NCBI GenBank assembly: GCA_964451925.1
Contig: CAYVKA010000050.1
Location: forward strand, 1 to 32,753
Source of the DNA: Nevskia sp964451925
GTDB lineage: Bacteria; Pseudomonadota; Gammaproteobacteria; Nevskiales; Nevskiaceae
Direction: 5' to 3'
Length of the DNA stretch: 32,753 bases
In this document: in pieces, positions 31,339-32,753 of the stretch
Position numbering within the stretch: the first letter of the stretch is position 1
How the letters are laid out: each line of letters starts with the position of its first letter
Notes under the pieces: generated by a model
What the model was told of the DNA's origin: nothing
What the model saw: the letters and a program-made list of their open reading frames with translations, nothing else
Databases searched by the model: none
Program-made: the position numbers and the translations under genes

Positions 31339-32706
31339 ATGCCCTCCGCCGCCGCATCCCCCCGCCGCAAAAAGCCGGCGCCCGCCGCTCCCCAGGCCGC
31401 GCCCAAGGTCGGCTTCGTCTCGCTCGGCTGCCCCAAGGCCCTGGTCGATTCGGAGCGCATCCTGACCCAGTTGCGCGCCGAGGGTTACGAAACCGTGCCC
31501 AGCTACGGCGCGGCCGACGTGGTGGTGGTCAATACCTGCGGCTTCATCGACTCGGCAGTGGAGGAATCGCTCGACGCCATCGGCGAGGCCCTCAACGAAA
31601 ACGGCAAGGTCATCGTCACCGGCTGTCTCGGCGCCAAGTCGGGCGTGATCCGCGACAAATTTCCCGAGGTGCTGTCGATCACCGGGCCGCAGGACTACAA
31701 GGGCGTGATGGATGCGGTGCACGCCGCCGTGCCGCCGCAGCACGATCCCTTCATCGACCTGCTGCCGCCGCAAGGCATCAAGCTCACACCCAAGCATTAC
31801 GCCTACCTGAAGATCGCCGAGGGCTGCAATCACAAGTGCAGCTTCTGCATCATCCCCTCGATGCGCGGCAAGCTGGCCTCGCGCCCGGTCAACGAGGTGC
31901 TGGTCGAAGCCGAGAAGCTGGTCAAGGCCGGCGTGCAGGAACTGCTGGTGATCTCGCAGGACACCAGTGCCTACGGCGCCGATCTCAAGTACGCGAAGAA
32001 GTCCTGGCGCGAGCGCGAATACGAGACACGCATGCTCGACCTGTGCCGCGGCCTCGGCTCGCTCGGCGCCTGGGTGCGGCTGCACTACGTCTACCCCTAT
32101 CCGCACGTCGACGAGATCATCGGCCTGATGAGCGAGGGCCTGATCCTGCCCTACCTCGACGTGCCGTTCCAGCACGCCAGCCCCCGCGTGCTGAAGGCAA
32201 TGAAGCGCCCCGCCGCGGCGGAGAACACCCTGCGCCGGCTCCAGGCCTGGCGCGCCATCTGCCCGGACATCACCGTGCGCAGCACCTTCATCGTCGGCTT
32301 CCCCGGCGAGACCGGGCAGGACTTCGAGATGCTGCTCGACTGGCTCGACGATGCACAGCTCGATCGCGTCGGCTGCTTCAAGTACTCACCGGTGGAAGGC
32401 GCCAGCGCCAACCAGCTGGCCGATGCCGTGCCCGAGGAAGTGAAGGAAGAACGCCTCGCCCGCTTCATGCAGAAGCAGGCCGCGATCAGCGCCGCCAAGC
32501 TCAAGGCCAAGGTCGGCAAGACCCTGGAGGTGCTGATCGACGAAGTCACGCCGCAGGGCGTCGTCGGCCGCTCCTGGGCCGATGCCCCGGAAATCGACGG
32601 CAAGGTCTATGTCGAGGGCAAGCTCAAGCCGTTGCCGGGGCAGCGCGTGCAGGTGAAGGTGACGCGCGCCGATACGCACGACCTGCACGGCAAGCTGCTC
32701 GGCTAG
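31339..32706 (+). CDS. rimO: RimO, ribosomal protein S12 methylthiotransferase
   Basis: RimO is a radical-SAM enzyme that adds a methylthio group to an aspartate of ribosomal protein S12. The 455-residue protein has the N-terminal cluster cysteines C31, C67 and C96 (SLGCPKALVDSE, NTCGFIDSA, TGCLGAK), the radical-SAM motif CNHKCSFC (C163, C167, C170), and a C-terminal TRAM domain (about 385-455). GCPK with KALVDSE separates it from the tRNA enzyme MiaB. The first 22 residues form a basic, Ala/Pro-rich extension. It is divergent from asmA. Confidence 0.97.
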   Translation: MPSAAASPRRKKPAPAAPQAAPKVGFVSLGCPKALVDSERILTQLRAEGYETVPSYGAADVVVVNTCGFIDSAVEESLDAIGEALNENGKVIVTGCLGAKSGVIRDKFPEVLSITGPQDYKGVMDAVHAAVPPQHDPFIDLLPPQGIKLTPKHYAYLKIAEGCNHKCSFCIIPSMRGKLASRPVNEVLVEAEKLVKAGVQELLVISQDTSAYGADLKYAKKSWREREYETRMLDLCRGLGSLGAWVRLHYVYPYPHVDEIIGLMSEGLILPYLDVPFQHASPRVLKAMKRPAAAENTLRRLQAWRAICPDITVRSTFIVGFPGETGQDFEMLLDWLDDAQLDRVGCFKYSPVEGASANQLADAVPEEVKEERLARFMQKQAAISAAKLKAKVGKTLEVLIDEVTPQGVVGRSWADAPEIDGKVYVEGKLKPLPGQRVQVKVTRADTHDLHGKLLG

Positions 32707-32753
32707 GTGTTGAGGTTCGACACGTTGTTCACCGGGATGCGGCTGATGGGCGG
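32703..32753 (-). CDS. Possible C-terminal end of a gene entering from the right edge
   Basis: On the minus strand 16 codons (PPISRIPVNNVSNLNT) end in a TAG that overlaps the rimO stop. The composition is protein-like, and tail-to-tail overlap is common, but the piece is too short to identify. Confidence 0.35.
   Translation of the reverse strand, partial: PPISRIPVNNVSNLNT

Noticed and set aside
1..32753. CRISPR array, insertion sequence or phage genes
   Set aside because: No regularly spaced repeats, transposase, integrase or phage structural genes were seen.

Overview
The window is chromosomal DNA from a GC-rich (by eye well above 60%) gammaproteobacterium. The block asmA, a START-like gene, mutY, yggX and tRNA-Phe, with rimO beside it, is an arrangement typical of gammaproteobacteria. 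A lone rhlA-like gene and AhpC/AhpF would fit Nevskiales/Xanthomonadales-type lineages, but I cannot fix the genus from sequence alone.

Positions 1 to about 18,950 are one end of a non-flagellar type III secretion system (T3SS) locus. On the minus strand are a FliO-like gene, sctV and the secretin sctC, which runs off the left edge. On the plus strand is a compact run: histidine kinase, LuxR-type response regulator, sctQ (with an internal start for SctQ-C), sctR, sctS and sctT. sctU follows on the minus strand. The ATPase, inner rings, needle and translocators are not in the window and presumably lie to the left.

Between and beyond the apparatus genes lies probable cargo. A 431-residue protein ends in an EssD/EsaD-type DNA/RNA non-specific nuclease domain and is followed 4 nt later by a YezG/DUF600-type immunity gene. 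A second protein carries a DUF1521 domain with a GDPH motif, as in the self-cleaving effector NopE1. There is also a cysteine-free harpin-like protein, a GNAT acetyltransferase, two unrecognised small proteins, an exported helical protein and a beta-propeller lipoprotein on a long Ser/Gly tether.

Five of these transcription units share the same upstream arrangement: a dyad close to CCTAG-N8-CTAGG, then one base, a -35-like hexamer, 16 (once 15) bases and a -10-like hexamer. This looks like an undescribed regulatory box for the locus, and the embedded two-component pair is the obvious candidate regulator. The most striking features are therefore a T3SS that appears to carry an antibacterial-style nuclease/immunity pair, a FliO homologue normally confined to flagella, a variant SctU cleavage motif (NPEH), and this common box.

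From 19 kb onward the content is ordinary: a lipoprotein esterase, rhlA (HAA synthase without rhlB), ahpC-ahpF, an EAL/GGDEF protein, tRNA-Phe, yggX, mutY, a START-like protein, asmA and rimO. The end of another minus-strand gene may overlap the rimO stop at the right edge. All coordinates and motifs were read by eye; no database search was run.
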